A stretch of 64,000 nt of DNA from PALSA-1004 sp041483135 (GCA_041483135.1 JBGPFE010000007.1:1-64000), one strand, 5' to 3'. Shown: positions 1 through 9,114, numbered from the stretch's first letter. Numbers and translations are program-made. The notes: generated from the sequence alone by a model not told the origin.

Positions 1-233
1 ACCTCACTGGGGTTGGGCCAAGGCTCCGTGGTGGACATTCGCACCGTCATGTACGAGATCAAGAAGGAGCTGAAGATGAAGGTATCGCTGAGGAGGAAGA
101 TCCACATCATGGCCTTGCCCCAGGGGACGTTCTTGAACGCCCGCTGGTCGGAGGACCAGTCTGCGACAATGCCCTGGATGCCCTCAGGCAGCGGAAGGGG
201 TTCTCCGGTATTTGTCCGAATAGCTGGTGTCAT
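1..233 (-). CDS. Cytochrome c oxidase subunit III, second copy (partial, N-terminal 77 residues)
   Basis: This is the start of a membrane subunit of a haem-copper oxidase; the rest lies beyond the window edge. The reverse strand reads from an ATG at 233 with no stop to base 1. After about 35 polar residues comes a first membrane helix containing WGKAMMWIFLLSDTFIFSSF, the N-terminal signature of subunit III family proteins. It begins 15 bases after the stop of another, shorter subunit III gene, so the operon has two such genes, an arrangement known in some proteobacterial oxidase clusters. The ribosome site is weak (CAGGG about 12 bases upstream). Family assignment is firm; its exact role in the complex is not. 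Confidence 0.82.
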   Translation of the reverse strand, partial: MTPAIRTNTGEPLPLPEGIQGIVADWSSDQRAFKNVPWGKAMMWIFLLSDTFIFSSFLISYMTVRMSTTEPWPNPSE

Positions 234-248
234 GTGCTTTGGCCCTGT

Positions 249-905
249 CTAGCCGATCCCGCAGAGCTTCAATAAAATGTCCAAATTATTCCCCATAAAC
301 AGCAGACCAAAAAGGATCAACCAAACCAAGAGCAGGAAGTGCCAGTAAACGGTACACAACTCCACGCTCTGCCTGATCTTCGCCGCGTCAAAATCGCCCC
401 ACACTCTGGCGACGGTCCTGCCCCAGGCCACCAAACCGCCCAGCAGATGCAATCCGTGCAATCCCGTGATCAGATAAAAAAACGCGATTGCCGGGTTCGT
501 TACATCAAAATAAACCATCGTGCCCAATTGCCGCCAGGCCGAGAGCTGCCCGATCAGAAAAACCACGGTGAAAGCACCGCCAGCAAGCAGGCCAACTCGC
601 ATGCCGTCCATCTGCCCACGGCGTGCTGAAAACTGCGCCCATTGCAAGGCGACACTGCTCAGGATCAGCGCAATCGTATTCGCCCACAACAGCCCTAGTT
701 GAGGCGAGGGACGCCAGTCCTCATACGCCATCCGGCGTCCATATGCGACAACCAAAAGCATGAACAGGACCGCGACCACTGCAAGAAATACCCTCAAAGC
801 GAGCTTTCTCGCAAGCCCGGAAGATGCGTCTCCCGCGTACAGGTCATCGACCTTGATCTGGCCCGCCACCCAGGGCTTGGCCATCAATTGATGCAATATG
901 CTCAT
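249..905 (-). CDS. coxC: Cytochrome c oxidase subunit III
   Basis: This 218-residue integral membrane protein of the aa3/caa3-type terminal oxidase is shorter than the classical seven-helix subunit III (about 260-300). Five hydrophobic segments are visible. The conserved GLHGLHLLGG block (near residue 150) and the YWHFLLLVWLILF block near the C-terminus are typical of the family. Subunit III stabilises the catalytic core and carries no metal. It lies 36 bases downstream of coxA and 15 bases upstream of a second subunit III start, so it is almost certainly co-transcribed. Confidence 0.88.
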   Translation of the reverse strand: MSILHQLMAKPWVAGQIKVDDLYAGDASSGLARKLALRVFLAVVAVLFMLLVVAYGRRMAYEDWRPSPQLGLLWANTIALILSSVALQWAQFSARRGQMDGMRVGLLAGGAFTVVFLIGQLSAWRQLGTMVYFDVTNPAIAFFYLITGLHGLHLLGGLVAWGRTVARVWGDFDAAKIRQSVELCTVYWHFLLLVWLILFGLLFMGNNLDILLKLCGIG

Positions 906-941
906 GGCATTGAATTCTTGGCGGCCCGCGTCTTATTGCTC

Positions 942-2696
942 TTACCGGTGAACGGGCGGGACGTTCTGCGGTATGAAGTCCTCGGCGGCGCCCGGCACGC
1001 TGTAATCGTATGCCCAGCGATAGACCACCGGTAACGTCGCGCCAAAGTTACCGTGCTTCGGCGGGGTGTCGGGGGTTTGCCACTCCAGCGTGGTGGCGCC
1101 CCAGGGATTGCCCCCCGAGGGCTTGCCTTTGAAATAACTCCAGATCAGGTTGTACAAAAATACGACCTGGACGGCGCCCACGATCAATGCCGCGATGGTG
1201 ATGGCGACGTTCACTGAATGCGCCGAGGCGGGGATAAAGTCCGTGCCTGTAATTGCATAGTAGCGGCGCGGAACGCCCGCAAAGCCCAGGTAATGCATCG
1301 GGTAGTAGATGGCATAGCTCCCGACGAAGGTGACCCAGAAATGAAATTTCCCCAGGCTGTCGTTCAGCATGCGCCCGGTGATCTTGGGGTACCAGTGGTA
1401 GATCGCCCCGAACACAACCAGGACGGGGGAGACGGCCATCACCATATGGAAGTGGGCGACCACGAACATGGTGTCGGAAAGCGGGACGTCCACGGTCACG
1501 TTGCCGAGGAACAGGCCCGTTAACCCGCCGTTGATAAACGTGAAGACGAAGCCGATGGCAAACAGCATCGGCACGGTGAGGTGGATGTTGCCCCGCCACA
1601 ACGTCAGCACCCAATTGTAGACCTTGAGCGCCGTCGGGACGGCGATGATCAGCGTGGTGGTGGCGAAAAAGAAGCCGAAGTACGGGTTCATCCCGCTGAC
1701 GTACATGTGGTGCGCCCACACGATGAAGCTGAGGCCGCCGATGGCCACAATCGCCCACACCATCATCCGGTAGCCGAAGATGTTTCTTCTGGCATGGACA
1801 CTGATCAGGTCGGAGACGATGCCGAACGCCGGCAGGGCGACAATGTAGACCTCGGGATGGCCGAAAAACCAGAACAGGTGTTGAAACAACACCGGGCTTC
1901 CGCCGTTGTGGTCGAGGTGTTGCCCCTGCGAGACGACGGCGGGCATGAAGAAACTCGTGCCGAGCGTCAGATCCAACGTCATCATGATGGCGCTGACGAA
2001 CAACGCGGGAAAGGCCAACAACGCCAGGATGGTGGCCGTGAGAATCCCCCATACCGTCAAGGGCAGGCGCATCATCGTCATCCCTCGCGTGCGCGCCTGC
2101 AGCACGGTCACCACATAGTTCAAACCGCCCATCGTGAATCCGATGATGAAAAAGGCCAGGGAAACGAGCATCAAGATGATGCCCCAAGTCGCCCCCGGCG
2201 TGCCCGCGAGGATGGCCTGGGGCGGATACAGGGTCCAGCCGGCGCCGGTGGGCCCGCCGGGCACGAAGAAGCTCGCGACCAGTAAGAGCACGGCGAATAG
2301 ATAGACCCAGTAACTCACCATGTTGACATAGGGGAAAACCATATCGCGGGCGCCGACCATCAGCGGGATGAGGTAATTGCCAAACCCCCCCAGGAACAGC
2401 GCGGTGAGCAGGTAGATGACCATGATCATGCCGTGCATGGTGACAAACTGAAGGTAGTGGCCGGGATCGATAAAGGAGAAGATGTGCGGGAAACCCAGTT
2501 GCAGCCGCATCAATCCCGACAACACCAAAGCCACCAACCCTATCCCGATCGCGGTGATCCCGTACTGGACGGCAATGACTTTGGCGTCCTGGCTCCAGAT
2601 GTACTTCCCGACGAAAGTTTTCGGATGGTAGAGTTCCGCCTCTTCGACTTCGGCCGGAGGGGCGAAATCCGATGCGTCATGTGCAATGTATTCCAT
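942..2696 (-). CDS. coxA: Cytochrome c oxidase subunit I
   Basis: This 584-residue catalytic subunit of an A-type haem-copper oxidase reduces O2 to water and pumps protons in the cytoplasmic membrane. About twelve hydrophobic helices are visible. The WFFGHPEVYIVALPAFGI block carries the CuB histidine, the cross-linked tyrosine and the D-channel glutamate of the A1 type. The AHHMYVSGMNP block supplies the CuB histidine pair, and AHFHMVMA carries the haem histidines. The N-terminal 30 or so residues (MEYIAHDASDF...) are a polar extension. The start ATG at 2696 lies 101 bases after coxB; gene order is coxB-coxA-coxC-coxC2. The cluster appears less GC-rich than the rest of the window, which could mean a separate origin. 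Confidence 0.95.
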   Translation of the reverse strand: MEYIAHDASDFAPPAEVEEAELYHPKTFVGKYIWSQDAKVIAVQYGITAIGIGLVALVLSGLMRLQLGFPHIFSFIDPGHYLQFVTMHGMIMVIYLLTALFLGGFGNYLIPLMVGARDMVFPYVNMVSYWVYLFAVLLLVASFFVPGGPTGAGWTLYPPQAILAGTPGATWGIILMLVSLAFFIIGFTMGGLNYVVTVLQARTRGMTMMRLPLTVWGILTATILALLAFPALFVSAIMMTLDLTLGTSFFMPAVVSQGQHLDHNGGSPVLFQHLFWFFGHPEVYIVALPAFGIVSDLISVHARRNIFGYRMMVWAIVAIGGLSFIVWAHHMYVSGMNPYFGFFFATTTLIIAVPTALKVYNWVLTLWRGNIHLTVPMLFAIGFVFTFINGGLTGLFLGNVTVDVPLSDTMFVVAHFHMVMAVSPVLVVFGAIYHWYPKITGRMLNDSLGKFHFWVTFVGSYAIYYPMHYLGFAGVPRRYYAITGTDFIPASAHSVNVAITIAALIVGAVQVVFLYNLIWSYFKGKPSGGNPWGATTLEWQTPDTPPKHGNFGATLPVVYRWAYDYSVPGAAEDFIPQNVPPVHR

Positions 2697-2797
2697 CAGA
2701 ATCTCCTGTTCGCTACTTCTTCATCAATGCTCTGTTCGCCTGAGTCTCATCCCTATGGCAACAATGGTATGAACGGCATGGCGCTCGAGCAGGCCGG

Positions 2798-4156
2798 TCA
2801 TTGCAGGGTATTGATGTAGGCGACGATGTCATTGATCGCCTGATCGTCGTTCAAAGTTGCGGCCATCAATGCCATTTGCGGTCCGTACATGTCTTGCGGA
2901 TGGGTGCCGCGAACGCCCTGTTTGAAATTTTTCAATTGAGTGACCAAATACCAATCGCTCATACCCTTCAGCCCGGGGGCATTCATCTGTTGTACGCCCC
3001 TCCCATTAGGACCGTGACAGGTTCCACAGGTCGATACATAAAGGTGTTGACCGTTGTCCGCATTCCCCTTCACTGTGGCCGGGGCACGACCATCCGGCAG
3101 CGTCTTGATATAAGCGCTGACATTGTCGATGGCGGCGTCATCACCCAGAGTCGCCGCCATCGGCGCCATCATTTTTCCAAAGACATCCTTGTCGTGTGTC
3201 CCCCGCGCACCTTGCTTGAAGGATTTCAATTGCCGGTGCAGGTACCAGTCTCCTTGCCCGCTCAGTTTCGGCGCATGCAGCGCAGGATTACCCTCCGCTT
3301 GCGCGCCATGACAGGATGCACATACTGCATAGAGTGATTTGCCTGCGCCCGCATCGCCGGATTTTTGCGCCGCGGTTTGCGCGAACGTCGGATAGCTGCT
3401 TAGCCACGCCTGATACGCGCTCTCTTCTTCCACTATGACTTTGCCACGCATCGTGAAATGCGCAACGCCGCATAATTCTTCGCAGAGGAGGTCGAATGTC
3501 CCGGTGCGGGTGGGGGTGAACCAGATATAGGTGACCAAGCCCGGCACCAGATCCATCTTGACCCGGAACTGTGCCACCGCGAAGTCGTGCAGAACGTCTA
3601 TGGAACGGAGCAGCGCCTTGACTGGCTTGCCGATGGGGAGATGTACCTCTGGACTTGCTACCAGGACGTCATCCTGCCCGTTGGGATCGTCGGGATTTAT
3701 GCCAAACGGGTTTTTGTCGCTGACGTACTTGGCATCGACAGTGCCCAGCACGCCGTCCTTCCCGGGGAAGCGATAGCTCCAGTGCCACTGCTTGCCCACG
3801 GCCTCAAACACCGCCGCGTCGTTTGGGACGGTGACGATATTTGCCCATACAAACAAGCCGGGGGCCAACAGCGCGATGACGCCTATCGTAGTCAGTCCGA
3901 CCAGCCACGCCTCCAGCTTTTTGTTCTCGGGTTCGTACTCCGCCCTGCTCCCTTTGCGCTGACGGTAGCGGAACACGCAATAAGCCATAAACAAATTAAC
4001 GGCGACGAAGACCGTCCCCGTGACCCAGAACGTGAGGCTGATCGTGTCGTCGATCGTGCCCCAATTGGACGCGAGCGGAGTGAAATACCACGGGCTCAGG
4101 AGGTGAAAAAGGACGGAGCCGACAACCAATATAACCAATACGATTGCTATGACCAT
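2798..4156 (-). CDS. coxB: Cytochrome c oxidase subunit II fused to two cytochrome c domains
   Basis: This 452-residue electron-entry subunit is anchored by two N-terminal membrane helices (about residues 1-25 and 40-62; a further hydrophobic stretch lies at 84-106). The periplasmic CuA domain has ligands H190, C225, C229, H233 and M236 (CEELCGVAHFTM). The C-terminus carries two class I cytochrome c domains with haem sites CASCH at 279-283 and CGTCH at 377-381, probably a tandem duplication since both contain similar DWYL/FKQG.RGTH blocks. Single c-domain fusions define caa3 oxidases; two in tandem are less common. The protein can probably accept electrons directly through its own haems. First gene of the cox operon. 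Confidence 0.94.
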   Translation of the reverse strand: MVIAIVLVILVVGSVLFHLLSPWYFTPLASNWGTIDDTISLTFWVTGTVFVAVNLFMAYCVFRYRQRKGSRAEYEPENKKLEAWLVGLTTIGVIALLAPGLFVWANIVTVPNDAAVFEAVGKQWHWSYRFPGKDGVLGTVDAKYVSDKNPFGINPDDPNGQDDVLVASPEVHLPIGKPVKALLRSIDVLHDFAVAQFRVKMDLVPGLVTYIWFTPTRTGTFDLLCEELCGVAHFTMRGKVIVEEESAYQAWLSSYPTFAQTAAQKSGDAGAGKSLYAVCASCHGAQAEGNPALHAPKLSGQGDWYLHRQLKSFKQGARGTHDKDVFGKMMAPMAATLGDDAAIDNVSAYIKTLPDGRAPATVKGNADNGQHLYVSTCGTCHGPNGRGVQQMNAPGLKGMSDWYLVTQLKNFKQGVRGTHPQDMYGPQMALMAATLNDDQAINDIVAYINTLQ

Positions 4157-4194
4157 ACCTTATCACTCACTCCATAACCTGAATTTAAGCTACG

Positions 4195-4231
4195 ACCTTA
4201 TACAAATAAGGTATCGTGAACTTATTGTCAA
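4195..4231 (-). promoter_or_regulatory. Putative cox operon promoter with overlapping palindrome
   Basis: Reading toward coxB, TTGACA (4231-4226) is followed after 17 bases by TATTTG (4208-4203). The -10 region lies within a perfect 7-bp palindrome, ACCTTAT-ACAA-ATAAGGT (4195-4212), as expected for a repressor or redox-regulator operator. A partial half site (ATACCTTAT) recurs at about 4155-4163. The regulator is not identified. The rest of the 281-base gap (4157-4437) holds nothing else recognisable. Confidence 0.4.
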
Positions 4232-4437
4232 CCCGGACGACGACAGGGAGTTGTTGCGGCGGGCAGTGAAGACAAATCCCGGCTCCTGCCCCAAAATGCA
4301 CTCCATTCAGCCGCCCCCATGCAAGCCAACACCCGAAAAAAACATGTGGAATCTATCACAGAGCGCGCGTCCGAAGCAACCAGATCTCCGGGCAAAATCC
4401 TCTGAATCGCATTCCGCGCCGCGCGCATGCGCTTTTT

Positions 4438-5124
4438 TCACGGCGTACACGCTGAGTTGGTCAAGTCGAGCAGCGCTGCGATACGCTGCGGGTCGGGCGC
4501 CCGCGCAAACTCGATATCGCCTAACAGCGGCTCGGCCAGACGCACGCCCAGCGCCGCGACGTTTTCGTTGGCCTCCGCCATCGCCGGGTCAATCCGATTG
4601 GCGATCCAGCCGGCAAACCTGAGCCCGCTGGCGCGAATTGCTTGCACCGTCAGCAGCGCATGGTTGAGGCAGCCCAGGCGAATTCCGACCACCAGGATCA
4701 CCGGCAATCCCAGACATTGCGCGAGACCGGCGCTGTCATCGCTGCGATTGAGCGGCACGCAGAACCCGCCGACGCCTTCGGCGATCACTACGTCCGCCGC
4801 TGCCGCGAGCTGACGGTAGGCATCGACGATCACTTCGAGGTCGATCGTGGTGCCCGCCTGTTGCGCGGCTAGATGGGGCGCGATCGCCGGCTCGAAGCAA
4901 TAAGGATTGACGAGCGCGAGCGGTGCCGCGATGCTACTCGCGGCGCGCAACCGCACTACATCGTCATTGATCAAGCCGTCGGTGCCGCGAACGGCGCCGG
5001 CCGCAACCGGCTTCATGCCGATTGCGCGCTTGCCCTGCTGCGCATACCCGTGCAGCAGCGCGCATGCTATCAGCGTCTTGCCGACGCCGGTGTCGGTGCC
5101 GGTGATGAAGTAACCCCGTTTCAT
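4438..5124 (-). CDS. bioD: Dethiobiotin synthetase
   Basis: This cytoplasmic ATP-dependent enzyme closes the ureido ring of dethiobiotin from 7,8-diaminopelargonate and CO2, the penultimate step of biotin synthesis. The protein is 228 residues, normal length, with the N-terminal P-loop GTDTGVGKT at residues 8-16 and the VAEGVGGFCVPL block typical of BioD. It is the last gene of the bio cluster. Its ATG lies inside one arm of a heptamer-repeat element that separates it from bioC, so no conventional ribosome site is evident. Confidence 0.95.
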   Translation of the reverse strand: MKRGYFITGTDTGVGKTLIACALLHGYAQQGKRAIGMKPVAAGAVRGTDGLINDDVVRLRAASSIAAPLALVNPYCFEPAIAPHLAAQQAGTTIDLEVIVDAYRQLAAAADVVIAEGVGGFCVPLNRSDDSAGLAQCLGLPVILVVGIRLGCLNHALLTVQAIRASGLRFAGWIANRIDPAMAEANENVAALGVRLAEPLLGDIEFARAPDPQRIAALLDLTNSACTP

Positions 5125-5202
5125 GTTTAAGGTTTCATGTTTAAGGTTTCGAGTTGGTGCGATTTCAGGTTTTCAACCTTTAACCTGAAACTTTAAACTT
5201 GC
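5119..5202. repeat. Heptamer-arm inverted repeat element, copy A (bioC-bioD gap)
   Basis: The left arm (5119-5155) is built of GTTTAAG/GTTTCAT/GTTTCGA heptamers. The right arm (5172-5202) is built of the complementary AACCTTT/AACCTGA/AACTTTA units. About 16 bases separate them. The element spans the bioD start codon and supplies the bioC stop (TAA, 5193-5195). Confidence 0.75.
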
Positions 5203-6065
5203 TTAGCATGCCATCGCACCACTTGCTCGACGCTCGTGCGCCGTGGCGCTTCCGGCTTCCAAGCGTGACCGTAGATGACTTCGAAGGTCGCCGGCAGCCG
5301 CCCGTCGCGGCGCATTGCTTCGTAATTTCGTTCAACCGCGGCGAGGGTCGCGCGCGCGGTCATGCCTCGCCTGCGCCCCGCCGTCACGTTGCGAGCGCCG
5401 ATCGCTTTCAGGTCGCGCATCAAGGCGAGCGCGTCGGGATAAGTCAGCGTCATGTACTCCATGTCCATCACCGGGTTGGCAAAACCAGCGTGCACCAGCA
5501 TGTCGCCGAGGTCATGCATGTCGATAAAGCGATTGACGTGGGTGTAGCCGTCGGCGCCCTGATAGGCCGTGCGCAACTCTTTCAATGTATCGGGACCGAA
5601 AGTGCTGAACATCAAGAGCCCGCCGGGCGTTAGCACGCGGCTGAATTCGGCGAACGCACGGGGCGGGTCGTTCACCCATTGCAACGCGAGGTTGGACCAC
5701 ACCATACCGACCGCGGCGGCGCGCAACGGCAGCCGTTCGATGTCGCCGCACACCGGCAGCACGCCGCGCCCGTGCAGGCGCTGCCACCACGGCACCCTTG
5801 CGCGCGTACGCTGCACCATCGCGAACGCGATATCGAGCGCGTAAAGCGTCGCATGCGGATAACGCGCGAGCAGAGCGGTCACGGCGTTGCCGGTGCCGCT
5901 GCCGGCGTCGAGCAGCGCCGCCGGTTGGTGCTTGATGTAATCGAGCCGCGGCAGCATGCGCCGGCAGATCTCGTGCTGCAGCACCGCCGCGGCGTCATAG
6001 CCGGCGGCTGCCTTCTCGAACGACTGCCGCAGCAGGCGCTTGTCGAGCGCGAGATCATTGCTCAC
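5193..6065 (-). CDS. bioC: Malonyl-[acyl-carrier protein] O-methyltransferase
   Basis: BioC methylates malonyl-ACP with S-adenosylmethionine, disguising it for fatty-acid-type elongation to pimeloyl-ACP. The chosen start is GTG at 6065, overlapping the end of bioH by 11 bases and giving 290 residues starting VSNDLALDKRLLRQSFEKAA; an open frame continues upstream but only encodes shadow sequence of bioH. The SAM-binding motif LLDAGSGTGNAV and post-motif blocks (GDIERLPL, SNLALQWV) are clear. The C-terminal codons and stop fall in a heptamer repeat arm. Confidence 0.92.
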   Translation of the reverse strand: MSNDLALDKRLLRQSFEKAAAGYDAAAVLQHEICRRMLPRLDYIKHQPAALLDAGSGTGNAVTALLARYPHATLYALDIAFAMVQRTRARVPWWQRLHGRGVLPVCGDIERLPLRAAAVGMVWSNLALQWVNDPPRAFAEFSRVLTPGGLLMFSTFGPDTLKELRTAYQGADGYTHVNRFIDMHDLGDMLVHAGFANPVMDMEYMTLTYPDALALMRDLKAIGARNVTAGRRRGMTARATLAAVERNYEAMRRDGRLPATFEVIYGHAWKPEAPRRTSVEQVVRWHAKQV

Positions 6066-6822
6066 CGCAGAACTCCACGATGCGCTGCGCGGTGCGCTGC
6101 GGCTGCGCGACAAACGGCGCGTGCGCGGCGCCGGCAAATACTTCAAGCGTGGCGCGCGGCAATGAATGCTGCAGGTATTCGCCCGCCGCCCGCGGCACGA
6201 TGGCGTCGCACCCGCCGTGCAGGATCAGTGCCGGCTGCGCAATATGCGGCAGGTTGTCGCGCAAATCGGTTTCCTGCAGTATCCGCAAGCCCGCTTCGAG
6301 CGCCGCGACATCGGGTTCGCCGCGCATGAGAATCCGCTCGCGCAGCTTGCGCAACACCGTGCGCGCAGCGGTATCGCCCTGGGCCTGCAACACCAGAAAA
6401 CGCTGCAGCGTGGCACGGTAGTCCCGCGTCAGGCCGTGCGCGAAACCGTCGAGCACCGCGGCGTCGATGCCGTGATCCCATCCATATCTGCGCACGAAGC
6501 GCGGCGTCGTTGCGATCAGCACCAGGCGCTCGACTTGCCGCGGATGGCGCAACGCCCAAGTAAGCGCCACCTGCCCGCCGAGCGACCAGCCGCACACGGT
6601 CAAGCGTGGCGGCAGCGCGGCTGCCAGCGCATCGGCTATCGCGTCGAACGTGTAGGGTATGCACGCGCTGCTGCCTCCATGGCCCGGCAAGTCGACGCAG
6701 TGGACCCGAAAATGTTGTGCGAACGCGGGTACTGTGTCATCCCACACCGCGGCGTTCATGCCCCAGCCGTGGAGCAGCACGATATCGGGTCCGCTGCCGT
6801 GTGTCGCGATGTGCAGCGTCAT
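6055..6822 (-). CDS. bioH: Pimeloyl-[acyl-carrier protein] methyl ester esterase
   Basis: This alpha/beta hydrolase removes the methyl group from pimeloyl-ACP methyl ester, ending the BioC-initiated cycle. From the ATG at 6822 it is 255 residues and starts MTLHIATHGSGPDIVLLHGW. The nucleophile elbow is GWSLGG; the acid is in ILHGGCDAIVP and the catalytic histidine in GAAHAPF. The start overlaps the bioF stop by 4 bases (ATGA) and its end overlaps bioC, indicating translational coupling. Confidence 0.93.
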   Translation of the reverse strand: MTLHIATHGSGPDIVLLHGWGMNAAVWDDTVPAFAQHFRVHCVDLPGHGGSSACIPYTFDAIADALAAALPPRLTVCGWSLGGQVALTWALRHPRQVERLVLIATTPRFVRRYGWDHGIDAAVLDGFAHGLTRDYRATLQRFLVLQAQGDTAARTVLRKLRERILMRGEPDVAALEAGLRILQETDLRDNLPHIAQPALILHGGCDAIVPRAAGEYLQHSLPRATLEVFAGAAHAPFVAQPQRTAQRIVEFCGEQ

Positions 6823-7979
6823 GCCCCGGCGCCGACGTCGAGTAGCGCCTGCGTAAGCTGCGTAACGTCCTGCTCGCTGTGCGCAGCCGACAATGAAATA
6901 CGCAATCGCGCGCTGCCCTGCGGCACGGTCGGCGGCCGGATCGCCGGCACCAGTACGCCACGCGCTGCGAGTTGCTCCGAAACATGCAGCGCCTCTTTGT
7001 TGGCGCCGATCACAAGCGGCTGGATCGCGGTGTCGGATGGCAGCAACCGCCAGCGCAGACCGGCCACGCCCCGCTTGAGCTGATCGATCAGCCGCGCCAG
7101 CAACTCGCGCCGCCAGTGTTCGGCAGCGATGATTTCGAGGCTCGCCAAAAGCGTGTGCGCCAGCAGCGGCGGAGTCGCCGTGGTGTAAATATACGGACGC
7201 GCGCGCTGCACCAGCGTTTCTATTACAGCGGGCTCGCCCGCGACAAATGCGCCAAACACGCCGGCCGCCTTGCCGAGCGTCGCCATGTAAACGATGCGGG
7301 GCGAGGCGACACCGCAATGCTGCAGCACACCGCCGCCGGTCTCACCCAGCACGCCGAAGCCGTGCGCGTCGTCGAGCACGAGCCACGCGTCGTAGCGTTC
7401 GCACAACCGCAGCAGGCCGGGCACCGGCGCGACATCGCCGTCCATGCTGAATACCGCATCGCTCACCACCAGTCTGCGGCGCGCTTGAGACGCCGCAAGC
7501 AGCTTTTCGAGCGCGGCGAGATCGCCGTGCGGGTAGCGCTTGAATTCGGCGCGCGACAACAGCACCGCGTCATTCAGTGATGCATGGTTCAGCTTGTCGG
7601 CGAACACTGCGTCGTTGCGCCCGGCAAGCGCGGTAACGATGCCGATATTCGCCATGTAGCCGGTCGAAAACAGCAGCGCGCGCGGCAAGCGCACAAACTG
7701 CGCGAGCGCGTCTTCCAGTATGTGATGCGCGGTACTATGGCCGAGGATCAGATGCGACGCTCCGGCGCCGATACCGTAGCGTGCAGCACCTTCGGCTGCC
7801 GCCGCCGCGAGCCGCGGATCGCCCGCCAGACCCAGATAGTCGTTGCTGCAAAACGCCACGACCTCGCGGCCATCGACCACGACATGCGCGCTTTGCGGGC
7901 TTTCGAGCAGGCGGCGATGGCGCTTGAGGCCGCGCGCATCAAGCGCAGCGAGCTCGGCAGCCAGATCGGGAAGTGACAT
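6819..7979 (-). CDS. bioF: 8-amino-7-oxononanoate synthase
   Basis: This PLP enzyme condenses pimeloyl-ACP (or -CoA) with L-alanine. I prefer the ATG at 7979 (386 residues, MSLPDLAAELAALDARG), preceded by AAGG at good spacing; an open frame 12 codons longer only reads heptamer-repeat sequence. Recognisable blocks are FCSNDYLGLAG, the cofactor pocket LVLDDAHGFGVLG and the PLP lysine region MATLGKAAG. It lies between bioB and bioH and is coupled to bioH by an ATGA overlap. Confidence 0.94.
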   Translation of the reverse strand: MSLPDLAAELAALDARGLKRHRRLLESPQSAHVVVDGREVVAFCSNDYLGLAGDPRLAAAAAEGAARYGIGAGASHLILGHSTAHHILEDALAQFVRLPRALLFSTGYMANIGIVTALAGRNDAVFADKLNHASLNDAVLLSRAEFKRYPHGDLAALEKLLAASQARRRLVVSDAVFSMDGDVAPVPGLLRLCERYDAWLVLDDAHGFGVLGETGGGVLQHCGVASPRIVYMATLGKAAGVFGAFVAGEPAVIETLVQRARPYIYTTATPPLLAHTLLASLEIIAAEHWRRELLARLIDQLKRGVAGLRWRLLPSDTAIQPLVIGANKEALHVSEQLAARGVLVPAIRPPTVPQGSARLRISLSAAHSEQDVTQLTQALLDVGAGA

Positions 7980-7980
7980 G

Positions 7981-8082
7981 TGACGCCTTGAAGCGTTAGG
8001 CGTCAGTCGGGGCAAGCAAAAGCGGTGCTGGCTTATTGATTGTTCGCCTCACTCCTTACCCCTCACTCCTCACCTTCATCGG
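7981..8082. repeat. Heptamer-arm inverted repeat element, copy B (bioB-bioF gap)
   Basis: Left part 7981-8007 reads TGAAGCG-TTAGGCG-TCAGTCG units. Right part 8046-8076 reads the inverted CGCCTCA-CTCCTTA-CCCCTCA-CTCCTCA units, with about 38 bases between. The right arm encodes the last residues (KVRSEG) and stop of bioB. Confidence 0.65.
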
Positions 8083-9060
8083 ATACATGCCGAGCTTATC
8101 CATCAACGCGCGGTCGCGTGCCGCTTCGGGGTTACCGGTGGTGAGCAGTTTGTCGCCGTAGAAAACCGAGTTGGCGCCGGCGAAAAAGCACAGCGCCTGG
8201 ATGCCCTCGGGCATTTCCTGGCGCCCTGCGGACAGCCGCACCATCGCCTTCGGCATCGTGATGCGGGCGCACGCGATGGTGCGCACGAACTCGAACAGAT
8301 CGAGCCTGGCGGTGCCGTGCAGCGGCGTGCCCTCGACTTGCACCAGATTGTTGATCGGCACGCTTTCGGGATAGGGATCGAGATTGGCGAGCTGGGCGAT
8401 CAAGGCAGCGCGCGTGCGGCGCGTCTCGCCCATGCCGACGATGCCGCCGCAGCAAACGTGGATGCCGGCATCGCGCACTCGGGCGAGCGTGTCGAGACGG
8501 TCGTCCTGCGTGCGCGTTGAGATGATCTCGCCGTAAAACTCGGGCGCGGTGTCGAGGTTGTGGTTGTAATAGTCGAGGCCTGCCGCCTTCAATTGCTCGG
8601 CCTGGCCCTCTTTCAGCATGCCGAGTGTCGCGCAGGTTTCGAGCCCCAGTGCGCGCACCGCCTTCACCATGTCGATTACGCGCTCGAGATCGCGCTGCTT
8701 GGGGCCGCGCCATGCCGCGCCCATGCAAAAACGCGTCGCGCCCTTGTCTTTGGCCGCGCGAGCCGCCGTAACCACGGCATCGACGGCCAGCATGTCCTCG
8801 TTGTCGACGTTGGTGTGATAGCGCGCCGCCTGCGGGCAGTAGCCGCAATCCTCGGGGCAACCGCCGGTCTTGATCGACAACAGCGTCGACAGTTGCACCG
8901 CATTGGGATCGAAATGTTCGCAGTGCACGCCGTGCGCGCGGTGGATCAGGTCGTTGAACGGCAACTCGAACAATGCCGCGACCTGATCGACGCTCCAGCG
9001 GCTGCGACCGGCGCTGTCGGCGGCTGAGGCGATAGCTGCGTTGTCTGTAATTGAGTCCAT
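8056..9060 (-). CDS. bioB: Biotin synthase
   Basis: This radical-SAM enzyme inserts sulfur into dethiobiotin, the last step of biotin synthesis. It is 334 residues. The [4Fe-4S] cluster motif CPEDCGYC (C-x3-C-x2-C) follows the LSIKTGG block; YYNHNLDT and the C-terminal FFAGANSVFYGDKLLTTGNP are signature BioB sequences that include [2Fe-2S] ligand regions. It begins the bio cluster and is divergent from comF with a 54-base gap, in which I could not recognise a BirA-type operator. Confidence 0.96.
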   Translation of the reverse strand: MDSITDNAAIASAADSAGRSRWSVDQVAALFELPFNDLIHRAHGVHCEHFDPNAVQLSTLLSIKTGGCPEDCGYCPQAARYHTNVDNEDMLAVDAVVTAARAAKDKGATRFCMGAAWRGPKQRDLERVIDMVKAVRALGLETCATLGMLKEGQAEQLKAAGLDYYNHNLDTAPEFYGEIISTRTQDDRLDTLARVRDAGIHVCCGGIVGMGETRRTRAALIAQLANLDPYPESVPINNLVQVEGTPLHGTARLDLFEFVRTIACARITMPKAMVRLSAGRQEMPEGIQALCFFAGANSVFYGDKLLTTGNPEAARDRALMDKLGMYPMKVRSEG

Positions 9061-9114
9061 GACGATAAACCTGCGGGTAAATGGCGGGTAATGAGGGAAA
9101 ATTGCCGTTAGATC

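Noticed and set aside
4157..4437. Coding region in the cox-bioD gap
   Set aside because: Open frames on either strand lack motifs and ribosome sites; only a promoter-like palindrome is supported.
8990..9114. BirA-type operator upstream of bioB
   Set aside because: Short AAACC/GGGT segments are present but not in the long-spaced TTGTAAACC/GGTTTACAA arrangement.
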